A stretch of 64,000 bases of DNA from Deinandra increscens subsp. villosa (GCA_039602395.1 JBCNJP010000006.1:40139279-40203278), one strand, 5' to 3'; positions 46,063-58,650 are shown, counted from the stretch's first letter. A program made the numbers and translations. The notes: a model not told the origin generated them from the letters alone.

Positions 46063-46342
46063 AACCACCCAAAAGTTGTTGACAGCCTTTGTCCGAGCTC
46101 CCTGCACAAATCAGTAGATAATTATTTTAAAACTGGACCCAAGCTTTCAGCTTTGGGTCGACCGGTGTCCTCAGAAAAATCTTTAGTGGCTTTAGATGAT
46201 AACTTTGTAAGCCACTTTTGTTTCAACGATGGAATAGATGAGTCAGATGTGGAAGCATAATTTGAGGAATTACCAAAAGTACTTGGATCATGTTTGATAA
46301 ACTTTTCACGTTTAAAGTGATGTTTGGTAACCATCTTCACAT

Positions 46343-49300
46343 CTACCATCTTGTCTTTTGAAACAGACTTTCAATCAAAAATTTTTGATTTTTCATTTTC
46401 ACAGCGGAAGCTCTCTTTTTAGCAAGAATAAGACACCTAATACGTAAGTGACCACGTAGATAACAGTGATAACACCTTCGACGATCAATAAAGACCATAT
46501 CAATGGGGTTTCCAAATTCATCTGTCCAACCATTATCATACATGGGCTGAATGAATTCCTTAGGTTTGTTGGTCTTAAACCTTCTGGAATGAAACTTAGG
46601 AAGAGGTTTAAACAACAGAACAGTATACCCAAATTCATTATAAAACACATAATCATCAAAACCACACTTTTCAGAATAACATTTTGGTTTAGTAATTTTG
46701 ACCTGTCCAAACTGCCCATATGAAGAGCCTTCACCAAAGTCATCATAAAAATTGTAATTATCGCAAAAACCATATGACTGATACTCAAATGAATTTGATT
46801 TTGAAGAAAACTGACCATCAGAGTTATAAAAACTCTTTGGTTAGTACTTTGGTGATTTTGATTTGGACTTAGATCTCTGATCATTTGGTGATTTTGATCT
46901 AGATTCAGATCTCTAATCATTTGGTGATTTTTATCGGGGTTGAGACTTTGATCATTTGATCTGGATTGGCACTTGAGTTGAGAAACATTCTCAATATTAG
47001 GTACTATTTTCATTCCAGATGCAACATAAAAAAACTTTTTCAATACGTGTTGGATCAACACTACCCATTGGAAACATTGCATCAGAGAAAATAGTATCAC
47101 TTCCCTCCAAACAATACATTTTCTGAGTGGTAGAAGATTCACCATCCTCAGACTTGCCTTTCAGCTTAACATCAATTTTCTCAGATTTTGTGTCAATAGA
47201 TTTAACACCTTTGTTATCATTCTTCTGAAATTTCTAATATTTCTTCTCATTGACCTCAGAATTTCCAGCATTGGATCCAAAACCGATTCCAACAAACTTA
47301 GCAGATTTAGGAACTGGAATCGTAATGACATCTGGACTGGTTTGATTTCTCTCATTTATGTTATCTTTTTCATAAAACAAATCAACACCTTTTGCAAAAT
47401 TTTCTTTTTCAAATTCTTTCATTTTCTTTTCAGTTTCTGCAATCTTCATTGCTGCTTCTAAAGGTGTCGGTTTAACACCACCTTTAGACTTAATCTCAGT
47501 GATAGGTTTTTCAACCGTAGGGCCACTAGATTATGATTGTTTGGAAACAACATGATTTGCTTTTGATTCATGTTTGTCGGGCTTTTTCTTATAAGTTCCC
47601 TTGTGTCGGTCAGACGACCTAAGTAAGTTCTCAGTGAACTTAGAGTAATCAAACACAATAGCTGGCTTGCTTTTAGTCTCAATGGGGCCCAACCCATGAA
47701 AAATTGGTGGTGGAACTAAATTACACCCAGACTCTTTGAACACCTCTTTCAATGTTTCATCTTTGCAGAAATAACTTGCAAAGGAAGCTGGATTTTTGAA
47801 ATTCTCAATTTGTCTTTTAAGATCTAAAATTTCAATGTTTAATTCTAAAATATTAGTAGTAGCTTCTGCAAGGTTTTTCTCAAAAAAGATAAATTCCTTT
47901 GTTTCAATTTTTTTGTATTCTCCTCTGCTAACAAGTATTTGTCAAGATACTTCACTTTCTCATCAGAAAGTTCTTTCAATTGGTTAGCAGTTGAAGCACA
48001 ATGATCACAAAGTTAAGAATCAACCTGTATATCAGCCATGAATGCTTAATGAGCATCTCCAAGAAAATCATCTCCAGGAAGTTTAGAATTGTCTTTAACC
48101 ACCATATTTTTAGGTACAGAACTGTACAAAAAGGCATATTCATCAGGAAAATCAGCACTCCAATCATAACCTTCACAAGCTTGAGAAACTAAAGCTTTAG
48201 TTTCTGAGCTTGAAGCATTAGCATTTGCATTAGAAGTAGAAGGATTAGAGTTACTCCCTGAATTCTTAGCAACATATTTATGATACAAACTAGAAGTTCT
48301 TATTTTTTCCCGTTGCTACATGAACTTCTTCCCTCTTCGAACCAACATTGCCATAGACCAGCTAATATCCATTAATTCTAAATCATCGGCATCAATCTGT
48401 GCATAATCCTCACCGGTCAACTCAACACTTGTTATCATCCCCGCAATCACACCATCATACGAAGACACCATAGCAGAGAACAATGCCATAAAATCATTAG
48501 TTGTTTTTGCAGAAAATTGACTTTGATTTGAAACAAATGCAGATTGACTTGAATGAACTGGATATGTAACTGCAGTATTTTGAGTATAAGTTCCCATGGA
48601 TGGTCCTCTAGACACATTTGAATACCCAGTTGAAGAGTTTTGCACATACAAAACAGTAGGAGCTGGATTTGAACTTGATTTCACCTTAGCATGCATAGTT
48701 GAAGCATATTCCCCAAAATAGACATCCGGGCTTTGTACTTGTGCTGGTAAAGTCTTAACCCTCATTATATCTAATTCTCTTGCTAACAGATTCCTTGTCA
48801 ATTCATCATAAGACACATCATCAAATCATTTATCATGAGTTAACAACAAGATGTAACCTTCCCACTTAGCAGGTAAAGCATCTATTAGTTTTTCCTTCAA
48901 CTCATTGGCTTCTTTCTTTATTCCAACAATCTCAAGCTTGTGAAAGCCTTGATATCAAATCATTGATAGTTTCATTTGGAACGTGACAAAATTTGTCATA
49001 TTCTCTCACTAAGACTTTCTTCTTACTCATTTTATATTGAGCATTTCCTTCACACCTGTTACATAAAGCTTCCCACAAGGCTTTAGAAGTCGTATGCATT
49101 TTGAATTGATGAAGAATCTCTTTTTCCTCTTCATTCATTTTACTGTACGTTTTTTCTTCACCATTAATCTTTGGTAAGACATATCCATCTAACATCGGTC
49201 CCCAAACACTTACATCGGTCACCCTAATGTACGATTCGTATCGTGTTTTCCAATTATGAAAATCTTAGAATTTCATCAACTTGGGAACCTTGCTCGTGGT

Positions 49301-49375
49301 CCTAATTTCATTATCATAATTGAGAAAAGCTTGAACAGTAGTTGACATACCAGCGAATGCTTGAGACGGATCCAT
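46343..49375 (-). pseudogene. Copia A gag (right), with native start
   Basis: The ATG at 49373-49375 begins MDPSQAFAGMSTTVQAF. After some 40 codons the shared stop KF*DF interrupts the frame near 49264. Capsid, coiled coil (about 47790-48100), 12-residue repeats and zinc knuckle follow as in the left copy (RRRCYHCYLRGHLRIRC near 46450). This copy shows what the left copy lost by deletion: the start codon and about 320 bases around it. Confidence 0.8.
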
Positions 49376-49389
49376 GATGAAAGTTGTTA

Positions 49390-49720
49390 AAACTGACTCA
49401 GCGTACCAAAATGTTAACTTTCGTACCAATCAATCGATCTCCGTACCAAAAGCTTTAATCGGACCAATGGCGTAGCAGTAAATTCAGATGTACCAACAAA
49501 CAGACCAGACCAACTCAGCGTACCAAGGAATGTAGCGTACCAACTTGGTACGGCATAACCGCTTACATACCAACCAGTAACTGTCACGTACCACCGATGA
49601 AGATTGCCTTGCGTACCAAGACTCAGAGTACCAGACAATCTATGAAGATTACCTTGCGTACCAAGATATTCAACCGGTGATCCAAGATATTCAACTGGAG
49701 TACCAGCAGCGTACCATAGT
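49390..49720 (-). repeat. CGTACC/GGTACG word cluster in copia A leader (right)
   Basis: More than fifteen CGTACC or GTACCA words occur in about 330 bases between the primer site and the gag start. The left copy kept only the part nearest the primer site (3431-3546). Confidence 0.7.
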
Positions 49721-49929
49721 GAAATCGACTGATTTTTCGAAATTTTGGATTTTTGAACTGGAATTTGACACAGGAATCAACTAAAACACTCTAGGAACAT
49801 TTTGGAATCAAAATTGACATAAAAAACACTTGGAATTGAGAAGAAATGATGAAAACTGATCCAAAAACCTACTTTATCTCACTAGAAAACACAAAATGAC
49901 CAAATCATAGTAGTAGAGCAACCTGGATT

Positions 49930-49941
49930 GCTCTGATACCA
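49930..49941 (-). promoter_or_regulatory. Primer binding site, initiator tRNA-Met (right copy)
   Basis: The minus strand reads TGGTATCAGAGC, two bases after the LTR, as in the left copy. Confidence 0.92.
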
Positions 49942-49943
49942 CT

Positions 49944-50299
49944 TAAAAAGACACGAGCCGATCTTACTACTGCATGAGTCAATCGCTATGAGAAACAAGA
50001 AGGTAAATAATGCTTTCTTTAATTGATTTAACAGGCAAAGTACAGAGAAAACTAGATAGAGAAACAACAGGGATTTCACAAACACAAGCTAACTATTCTC
50101 ACTCTTATACTCTGACCAAAACACTTAAACCTATATATAGTTAATCTGGCCGGCATACCAATTAACTCAACGTATCAGTTTATGCTACGGCGTACCAACT
50201 GGTCCACTCCATGGTACGCTGGAACCAGAATATATAAAAATTACAATACAAACAACACACACCTAGACCTAGCATTAGACACCAAAACTTGTTCCAATA
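49944..50299 (-). repeat. Copia A 5' LTR (right copy)
   Basis: 356 bp, the same length as the left 5' LTR. It begins TATTGGAAC on the minus strand, sharing the TA start and the GCATAAACTGATACG variant with the left 5' LTR against the left 3' LTR. The GTTAC duplication follows at 50300-50304. Confidence 0.88.
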
Positions 50300-50304
50300 G
50301 TAAC

Positions 50305-51950
50305 CCTTAAATTCAGCCATAGCTCGGAGCACAACTGCTAGAAGATAAAGGTGTGCACAGAGACTGCATAAAACTTCATGGAAGCATATCTCGGGCTAGA
50401 AAATGAGTTACGGGACCCATAAATAGTGAATTTCTAGTATCTCGACGAGAGGAAAAAGATTATGAGGTCAGAACGACATGGTTTTAAATAGGAACGGACT
50501 ATGCCTACCTAGGTATGGCTCGTGCCCAACCCAAACTTCTAGAAAGTTGACTTTTTGTGCGCCAGACGATCCCTTGGCAGACAAGTCCCGTGCCCCTGAC
50601 CCAACACGGCATGTTCCCCTGTTACCTGACCGACACGGCCCGTGCCCTACCAGGCACGACCCGTGCCCAAGTACAAATTTCGCATATAAAAGCTAGCCAA
50701 AGCCTCTCAACTTCCTTGCTCATTCTTCTCTTCTCCTCCCCTTTCTCTAGTTTAGATCTTGTTTTCTTTTTGAGCCACTAGGTATTTTAAGTCTTTTGTT
50801 AATCACGTTTGTAAGAACATTAACTTAATTAGATTTTGTTTAAAGTTTGTTTATAAACTACTCATTTTCTATTAACCAAATCTTTAAAGCCATGCTTATG
50901 CACGGATAAACTCTTATACTAACTTGGGGATAAAAGAGAGTTTTGTCGGTAAGTGAAATGAATTTACGTATTTACCTTAAGGTAAATACGAATGATTTTA
51001 TGAAAACTCTTCTAAATTGAAAGTGTATTTCTAACCTTTTTAAACAAAGTTGAATGATCATCAATTGGATTTGTGACACCCGACTGGGGGACGATGCATG
51101 ATCCTAATGGTGACTCGCACCCCATGGAAAGTAATATATTTGTGCGTTTTATGTCTATGCAAACAAACATAGGTTTTACGCTAACTACGGCCTGAAGCTA
51201 CTAGTTGGGATTGGGGTTAGTAATATGTTGTCACTTCATGGAAGTCGGTGAGATACATGTTTGTGAACTTGGCTCTGGTTACGACCTCTCATATTTGCGC
51301 GAAAGCGGTGCATGAAGAAAAAGAAAATTAGTCCCTTTTAAAAATAACTTTCATAATAAATTAATCTGAGTGTGGGTTGTTCCCTTGCAGGTTCATGACA
51401 ACGCATTTGAGTATAATGGTACCGATGACCCATTGGGCCTTATAACTATTTTGCATGCACATTTACTTTATTTTCTACTTTCAGAACGGTCCTTTTGGAT
51501 CCTTACGGGGAGATGAAATGGACGATAGAAAGGGCTAAGGCTGAAAGGCGGCCTTCCTCATCTAATAAGTAACAATCTTAAGGTAAAGTACTTAAATCTA
51601 TTTCACCAGACCAACCACTGGTAAGTTCCCCCAAGTGATATTAACCTCTGATTGATAAAAGCTTAAAACCCATTTTATTTATTTTCTTTTCTTCTTTTAT
51701 TTTCTTAGTTTAATTAACTCCTAAACTACCCATCACATATATATTTAAAATCCGGTTGGTTGTCAACGAAAGATTATTTATCAAAAGCCTCATTTCCTCT
51801 GTGTTCTTGGACGATGGGTGCGCTTGCCCGTGAATATGGTGAAATAGTATTGTCTTAAGATTATTGAGTTTTATAAATTTAAAAGCTTATGCATCAAAGG
51901 TGTCATTAATATTTCCATATTTATATATACACCACATGCACACCAAGCTT
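50305..51950 (+). repeat. Gypsy 5' LTR (right), downstream portion
   Basis: The inverted match is 1199-2847. TATA box tataaaa is at 50685-50691, directly preceded by the CACGGCCCGTGCC word cluster at 50515-50675. The rest is leader without ORFs. Confidence 0.85.
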
Positions 51951-51952
51951 TT

Positions 51953-51970
51953 TGACACCGTTACCGGGGA
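51953..51970 (+). promoter_or_regulatory. Primer binding site, tRNA-Asp type (right)
   Basis: TGACACCGTTACCGGGGA, identical to the left copy at 1181-1198, with three G to A changes from a perfect tRNA-Asp complement. Confidence 0.75.
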
Positions 51971-52174
51971 TACAAACGAGAATTTTGAGAAAAATCAGAC
52001 TTATTAGCCAAACCTTTTATTTTTTCTTTAACCTTTGAGTCATTTTTTTAATAAATTTTGAGTCATTTTTTAAAAGTTTCGAGTCATATTTATTTCTTTT
52101 CTCAGTAAGAAAACAAGGGCCCATTGTTTGTTTACTAATCTATCATTTTTAATAAAAAAAATCATATTTCAAGG

Positions 52175-52417
52175 ATGGATGACTATCCGGAGGAATATGA
52201 CGATGAGGACTTCTACATCGTGGTAGATACGCCTGCATATATGGGCATAAGCGAGATCCCACCGATGGAAAGTCCAAGCCATTTTTCTTTCTATTCTCCA
52301 CCGCTACAACCGACTAAAAATGTTTCTTATTGTTATAAATGCAAAAATTTTCATGGCGATTACTGCGCCTATCAACAAGAAAACACTTGGATGTCAGTTG
52401 AGGAAGAGGATTTTTAA
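52175..52417 (+). CDS. Small ORF of gypsy element with CCHC-like cluster (right)
   Basis: 80 residues starting MDDYPEEYDDEDFY. SYCYKCKNFHGDYC contains C-x2-C-x3-H-x3-C. It is the conserved twin of 718-960 with a few substitutions and no frameshift. It lies 205 bases after the primer site. Function unknown; an element-encoded protein is inferred. Confidence 0.5.
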   Translation: MDDYPEEYDDEDFYIVVDTPAYMGISEIPPMESPSHFSFYSPPLQPTKNVSYCYKCKNFHGDYCAYQQENTWMSVEEEDF

Positions 52418-52578
52418 ACTTCATATTCTTCTCCGTGTATACATGGTTTCGCTTTCTTTTATTTTAAGTGTTGTAAATTACGTGCTAGGGACAAAGTCCA
52501 GAACAAACTGCAAATATTTACTCACCATCTATAATAGAAATACCTTCTTCTCCCCCTTCTGAAAATGACCTTGATAAA

Positions 52579-53022
52579 ATGAGTGAAGAAATGTTTGAAC
52601 TAATGTTCAAGGTCACATTAATAACCCTTAAAAGGATATGGGTAGAAGAAGACGAAACACGGGAACATGTAAACCAAGAAGTCATCCCAGAAGAGGAACC
52701 ACAAGATGCTCCCGAGACAACCAGTTGTCCAGAGACAGAGGAGATGGAAGAAACCCCCTCAGCTCCCTTCAAGCGATGGGTTTCCATCCAAGAGGAAGTG
52801 ACAAATAACCAGCACATCAAGTTACAACTTGAAGGCAACGAGTGCTCCATGGAGATAAAGCGATCGATCGAATATCCCTCTCATGATGACGCTCCTTGGC
52901 GCTCAGATGAAGATGAAGTTATCCCTCTGGAGAACTTGAAAGAAGAGGCTCAACCTCCTAAAGAAATCCCTTCGGAACCCATCCATCCAGCTGACATCAC
53001 TGATCGAGAGAAGGACCTCTAA
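52579..53022 (+). CDS. Acidic ORF of gypsy element (right)
   Basis: 147 residues, strongly acidic, beginning MSEEMFELMFKVTLITLKRI, with Glu/Pro-rich middle and C-terminus DITDREKDL. No known domain. It is intact here but frameshifted in the left copy. In-frame text with FIELKELSEHIDFAHSKIP continues shortly after the stop, so the original product was longer. It may be a remnant of the Athila gag-pol polyprotein. Confidence 0.5.
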   Translation: MSEEMFELMFKVTLITLKRIWVEEDETREHVNQEVIPEEEPQDAPETTSCPETEEMEETPSAPFKRWVSIQEEVTNNQHIKLQLEGNECSMEIKRSIEYPSHDDAPWRSDEDEVIPLENLKEEAQPPKEIPSEPIHPADITDREKDL

Positions 53023-54960
53023 ATGAATCATCCACTTAAGAACCACATTTTATCGAGCTCAAGGAGCTCTCCGAGCACATTGATTTTGCACACTCAAAGA
53101 TACCTATAATCATTTATGCGCACCCGTCAAAGGAAGAAAAAGATAAATCACTCAGCAGATCTGGTTCGGGTATGCACAACTGTTGGTGGCCCGACTTGTG
53201 ACCTTTAAAAATTTACTTTGAAATTATTGTCAGATTTTTCTCATATGATAATGAAAGAATAAAACTAACCGGAACGAGTGGGAAACAGATCAAGGAAAAG
53301 CCACCTGATAACGGTTAAAATAATAACCGGGTCGAACTTGGGACCCATAAATAAATCAAGCTGTTATATTTTTCGTTTTTAAATAAATAATTGGAAGTTT
53401 TGGTTCGCCTCGCAATTTTGAAATCTAAATTTTGCTTTAACATTTATGTTATTACAACGCGCCAGCAAACAACCAAAACCTCCAATACTCGGATATTATG
53501 TTTTTATTTTGTAGGTTTGTCTTTTAAGCAAAATAAAGGGAGTGCAGGTATTTACAAGCTTGTCGTACAAAGACATTAGGTAAAGCATGGGGCATGGTAA
53601 AGTCCAAGTGTGGGGATGCCATGTCTACCTTTTCCTTCCCTTTCACTCTTTATTTTTCATTGTCTCTCTTTTTGCATGCGTACGGGCACATTGAGGACAA
53701 TGTGCAATTTAAGTGTGTGGGACGGGATACTGCAGGTCTTAAATTTTTGTTTGTCCATATTCAAGCCTTACACAAAGTTCGCCCCTGTACTGCCCAAAAT
53801 TTTAAAAATTCGTGTTTTCTTAAAGAAACAGTGTACATAAAAGTCACTCCTCCTGATATTAAAGACTCATATTCCATTGAATAAAAAAATTTCAAAATTT
53901 GAAGTATTTCTTTTATGGTAAGTAGAAAATAAGTTTCATTTTTATACAAATTTATATTTTCCCTTCCCCCATATTCAATGAGGATTTGAGCCTATATATA
54001 GCATGATCATCTATAAACATGCTCGTTTCTTCTTTGATTCTAAGAGAAACCTAGGTAATTCAGAAGAGGTCGAACTTGACATGGTAATACGTGACAAAAT
54101 TAGGAACACATACTTAATGATTGAGGCACCTAGGATTTTTAACCCTTTTTTCGCTTCTCAATCCCCTTTTCTTTACCTACCCATAAATTATCCTCTAGTT
54201 AGCCCCTTTGAGCTTTTCCCCTTTCGTTTCAACAACCGCAAATTTATTTGCAAACAAACCTACCAGCCAAAAGCCTTTGTTATTTTAAACCCCTTTATTT
54301 TCGCAAACTATCATCTTTTTATTAAAACATTCAAGAAGTGACTTTTTCAGCAAATAGCTAAAGTTGAAAAGAAAAAAAAAGAAGAAATGAAAAAAGGAGA
54401 TATATGCTGTTAGAAAAATAACGAGGATAAAGGCTCTTAGCGTAGTTTGTAATATTTATGTTTCAAGTACCAAAATAAAGTTTTTAATAAAAGACCGACG
54501 TTTTTTCAACTTTTAGCCACTTTTATAACAAAATATCCATAGCCTTACCCCAAGCCTACCCTTAACTCTTTTAAAGCCCTCATGATAACTATGTGGATTC
54601 TAGTGAGATCTCTGGAGGTTCGATTCCATGTCAAGCCTATGTTATATACTCGTTTTTCACTTTGTTACAAGTGTTCACTAAAAAATATACATATACTAAC
54701 ACGAGAGTCGAGTGATCATTTGTGAGGTATCAAAGCATCTGTAAAAAATAAAATTTCAGTAGGCTTGTCGTAAACTTAAATATTTGAACAAAAGAAAAAT
54801 AAAATTCAATGAAAAATAAGTTGAAAATAAATGGAGGAACGGTTTTTATAGTGCCCGGAATCTTGATTGCATGGATTGATAAACCTATGGGATGTTTCAG
54901 GCCTTATTTATAAAGTTTTACTTGAGGACAAGCAAAGGTACTAGTATGGGGATGTTTTTA
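53023..54960 (+). other. Gypsy internal 3' region, non-coding
   Basis: The gag-pol remnant fades after 53200. CATTGAGGACAATGTG followed by TTTAAGTGTGTGGGACGGG (about 53690-53728) and the purine tract GTATGGGGATG before 54961 mark the 3' non-coding part. A 112-codon open stretch at 54003-54341 has no recognisable features and no twin, so I do not call it a gene. Confidence 0.6.
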
Positions 54961-56613
54961 TGCACTAAATTATACATGTTTTTATATAAAATATTCATCA
55001 CATTTTGGGTTATATCTGACTAACTATTATAAAAAAAGTATGATACTGTTTCCTATTTATATTTCAGTGTAAACTAGGTGAAAATCACAAAAGGAGTTAA
55101 AAACACTTGATAATGAAGAAAATATGAAGACATCATGATTTTGAGCCAAGACTCGGGTTTCGCTTCTGTAGAATGGACAGAATGCCCTCATACGTCTCTC
55201 TCTCAAGTCAAGACAAGGTGGTAACCCTTAAACTCAGTCACGACTCGGAGCACAACTGCTAGAAGACAAAGGTGTGCTCAGAGATCGCATAAAACTTCAC
55301 GGAAGCATGTCTCAGGCAAAAAAATGAGTTACGGGACCCATAAATAGTGAATTTTGAGTATCTCAACGAGAGGAAGCAGATTATACGGTCAAAACGGCAT
55401 GTTTCTAAGTAGGCACAGCCGGTGCCTACCTAGGCACGAACCGTGCCCAAGCCAATCTTTTAGAAAATTGACTTTTTATGCGCCACGCGCTCCCTTGATA
55501 GACACGGCCCGTGCCCCTGTTACCTGACAGACATGGTCAGTGCCCTGCCGGGCACGACCCATGCCTAAGTACATATTTTACCCTATAAAAGCCAGCCAAA
55601 ATCTCCCAACTTCCTTGCTCAACTCTTATCTTCTCCTCCCGTTTCTTTAGTTTAGAGCTTGTTTGCTTTTTGAGCCACTTGGCGTTTTAAGTCTTCTGTT
55701 AATCACATTTGTAAGAATATTAACTTAATTATATTTTGTTTAAACTTTGTGTATGAACCACTTATTTTCTATTAAGCAAAACTTTAAAGCTATGCTTATG
55801 CTCGGCTAAACTCTTATACCCACTTGGGGATAAACAAGCCTTTGGTCGAAAAGTGAAATGAATTTATGTATTTACCTTAAATTAAATACGGATGACTTGA
55901 TGAAAACTCTTCTAAATTGAAAGTGTATTTTCAAACCTTTTTGAACAAATGTACCTTGCATATAATAGACCATTTGAGGATTCGAAAGCTCATCAGCCGG
56001 ATTTGTGACACCCGATTAGGGGACGATACATGATCCTAACGGTGACTCGCACACCTTGAAAAGTAATACGTTTGTGAGTTTTATGTCTATATAAACAAAC
56101 ACATCTTTCATGCTAACTACGACTTGAAGGTACTAGTTGGGATTGGGGTTAGTAATATTTTGTCACTTCATTGAAGTCGGTGAGATATATGTTTGTGAAC
56201 TTGGCTCTTGTTACGACCACTCATGTCTGCACGAAAGCGGTGCATGTAGGAAACAAACCTTAGTCCGTTTTAAAGATAATTTTCATAATAAGTTAATCCG
56301 ATGCGAGGGTTGTTCCCTTGCTGGTTCATGAAAACATATTCAAGTATGATGGTAACAGTCGACCCATCGGGCCTTATAACCATTTTTCATTCACATTTAC
56401 TTTATTTGCTACTTTTAGAACCACCCTTTTAGATCCTTACGGGGAGATGAAATGGATAAAATAAAGGGCTAAGGCTGAAAGGCGGCCCTCCTCGTCTTAT
56501 AAGTAGTAATCTTAAGGTAAAGTACTTAAATCCATTTCACCAGACCACCCATTTGTAAGTTCCCCCAAGTGATATTAACCTCTAATTAATTAAATCTTAA
56601 AACCCATTTTATT
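54961..56613 (+). repeat. Gypsy 3' LTR (interrupted by copia C)
   Basis: It starts TGCACTAAATTATACATG. It contains the uninterrupted copia A target site (gtaac, 55221-55225), the CACGG word cluster (55420-55570), the TATA box (55584-55590) and then leader sequence. It stops at CCCATTTTATT, where copia C is inserted. The end of the LTR is not seen. Confidence 0.85.
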
Positions 56614-56790
56614 TGAAAGAGCGTGAGCATTAGATCGTCTACTCGATCTAGCTATTTCGGATACAAAATGTAATTAAAAGTTATTTTGATCACTTGGTTC
56701 GTATAACGGCAACATGTAGCTTTTTCTTGTTCAGATCTTCACACCGTCTTGTTGAGATACTTCACACGACACACAGATTATGTACCAACA
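56614..56790 (-). repeat. Copia C 3' LTR with internal deletion
   Basis: It starts TGTTGGTACATAATC on the minus strand. The second copy at 61167-61554 is 388 bp. This one is 177 bp because about 211 bases holding the TATA box and TTCGGA words are deleted between short AC repeats. Confidence 0.75.
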
Positions 56791-57809
56791 AACTCCCCCT
56801 CGACGTGTGCAATATCTTTTCAACTCTTTTTGCAGTATCTGGAATCATTTGTGCAGTATCTGTTCATCCAAACAACATATCATCAATCAAACTTCCCCTC
56901 AACTTGATGGTAGCTTGATCTTCAATACTTGGACGATGCACAGTGTGTCTCTATCTCCATCAACAGCTTTAGAAGACTTGAAGTTGCGATATCTTCTTCA
57001 CTTAGCAACTTGTTCAATCATAAATAATCTTGGCGCAAAACGTCTCTCCGAGACTCCAAGATATTGAGTTTGAAAATTTGATTTGTATCACGAGTCGATC
57101 AGATCGGAAAAATGTAGAAACAAAAATCTTTTTGGATTTTAGAAAGTTTATATCAAAACAAGCCCAAAATCTTTTTGAATTTTCAAACTTATGCTAAAAC
57201 ACACCGAAAATCTTTTTGGATTTTTTGAAATGAAATGAAATTGCAATACAGAATCAGACTCAATTTTTGGTATGAGAAAGATCACTATCTGGAATCAGAT
57301 TGGTCTTAACGCACTGAACTACACTTCAATTTCAACTAATAGAAGCAGACAAGTCATGTTGATTGCTGATAGAATTTGTCCATCTTAAACTCAGGCAGAA
57401 TCATACTCATAACATCTGATTATGTTAAGGTATTGATTATATTTGCTTTGAGCAGTGTACCCCACACTATCAGACATATTCAGACATTTTTCTTTTTCTC
57501 GTGTGATTACACTTGTGATTATTTGACTTTAACCATGATATCGTCAACTGTGTTCCATGTAGAAAGAAATAAGAACGTTAAATCGTCTTCCTTAAGGTCG
57601 ATCTTCGAGACGAAGATAAGGCATCCGATTTAACAAAATAAGAAAGATAGAACAAGTTGAAATTGTATAAATCAACAACAATCAGGTCGGTCTTGTGGAC
57701 ATGCAGAGAAAGTTCGATGAATTATACGAAACACCAAAGAAAATAAAGCAGAACCTCAAACGAACAACAATCAGGTCGGCCTTGTGAACACACAGAGAAA
57801 GTCTGATCG
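56614..57809 (-). mobile_element. Copia C, 3' end (first copy)
   Basis: On the minus strand the post-pol spacer (57100-57809, with three GATCGACC-type repeats and CAAAAAGATTTT palindromes) is followed by a short non-coding stretch, a GAGGGGGAGTT tract (56791-56805) and a 3' LTR. No extra ORF separates spacer and tract, unlike copia A. A relative of copia A with a distinct LTR. Confidence 0.7.
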
Positions 57810-58648
57810 TCTAATAACACTACAACAAAAAAGGGTTTTTAGGACCTTTCGTGTGGGACGCTGTTGAAATAGTGTCTTAAAAAACTATCTAATAGGACAT
57901 ATGAGTGTTCAGGGTCCTGTTATACTATATGGAGTTAAACCGGTGTGCTAAAAAACTATGTAATAGGACGGATGAATATTCATGGTCCTATTATCATATA
58001 ACTTAATAGGACGTTTAGTATTTGGGGTCTTAATAAAGTACATTATAGGACGTTTAGTAGTTAATGTCTTATTATGTGGTAATGTAATAGGACACTTGAT
58101 CATTGAGGGTCATATTAAAGCATAACCTTATAGGACACTTGGAATTTCAGTTATAAAAGATCAGTGTAATAGGACCCTTATTTTTCAGAGTCGTATGATA
58201 ACATAACTTAATTGGACACTTGATATTTAAGTCATAAAAGTTCAATGTAATAGAATCCTTATTTGTTAGAGTCGTATTATAACATAACTTAATATGACAC
58301 TTAGTATTTTAGTCGTCTATCTATATCTATATTAAAACATAAATTTTAAAGTACAAATGTCAAATATTAAGGTGTGTCGGATACGAAAAATACTATCTGT
58401 AAGTTTCTTAGAATTTTAAATTAAAATAATCGCTAAAAAAATCTTAAACTCGCAGATCTCCTTTGATTTGTTATAACCCGGTGGAGAAAAAAAACTCTAT
58501 TCTCCGATCATTCTCTTATACGCGAACTCGATCCTCAGCTCCTTAGGGTTCCTTAGCCGCCATCAACATCTTCACACATCATCAACCAAAGTGGTACATG
58601 GATTCTTTCAATCACCATAATCATCATCACTCATCCTAATCATTAATC

Positions 58649-58650
<2 letters not shown>

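Larger units (their letters stand above)
41659..50299 (-). mobile_element. Copia A, right copy (inverted), 3' part replaced by B
   Basis: Inverted paralogue of 2848-12721. It contains 5' LTR, primer site, gag, protease, integrase, RT, RNase H and the first part of the spacer. It sits at the same GTTAC position of the same gypsy LTR as the left copy, so it arose by duplication of the locus, not by independent insertion. It lacks the plastid insert, the gag N-terminal deletion and the RNase H frameshift of the left copy. Its own extra ORF and 3' LTR are absent. Confidence 0.85.
50305..56613 (+). mobile_element. Gypsy (Athila-like) element, right copy
   Basis: LTR (50305-51950, its first 260 bases displaced by copia A), degenerate tRNA-Asp primer site, two small ORFs, a non-coding internal region and a 3' LTR from 54961. 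The internal region is only 3 kb and lacks pol, so the element is non-autonomous. The phrases CATTGAGGACAATGTG (53690-53706) and ACTTGAGGACAAGCAAAGG (54920-54940) followed by a purine tract are typical of the Athila-like 3' region. Copia C interrupts the 3' LTR at 56614. Confidence 0.8.

Noticed and set aside
54003..54341. 112-codon plus-strand ORF in the gypsy 3' region
   Set aside because: No domain, skewed composition rich in Phe and Asn, location in the non-coding part before the 3' LTR.
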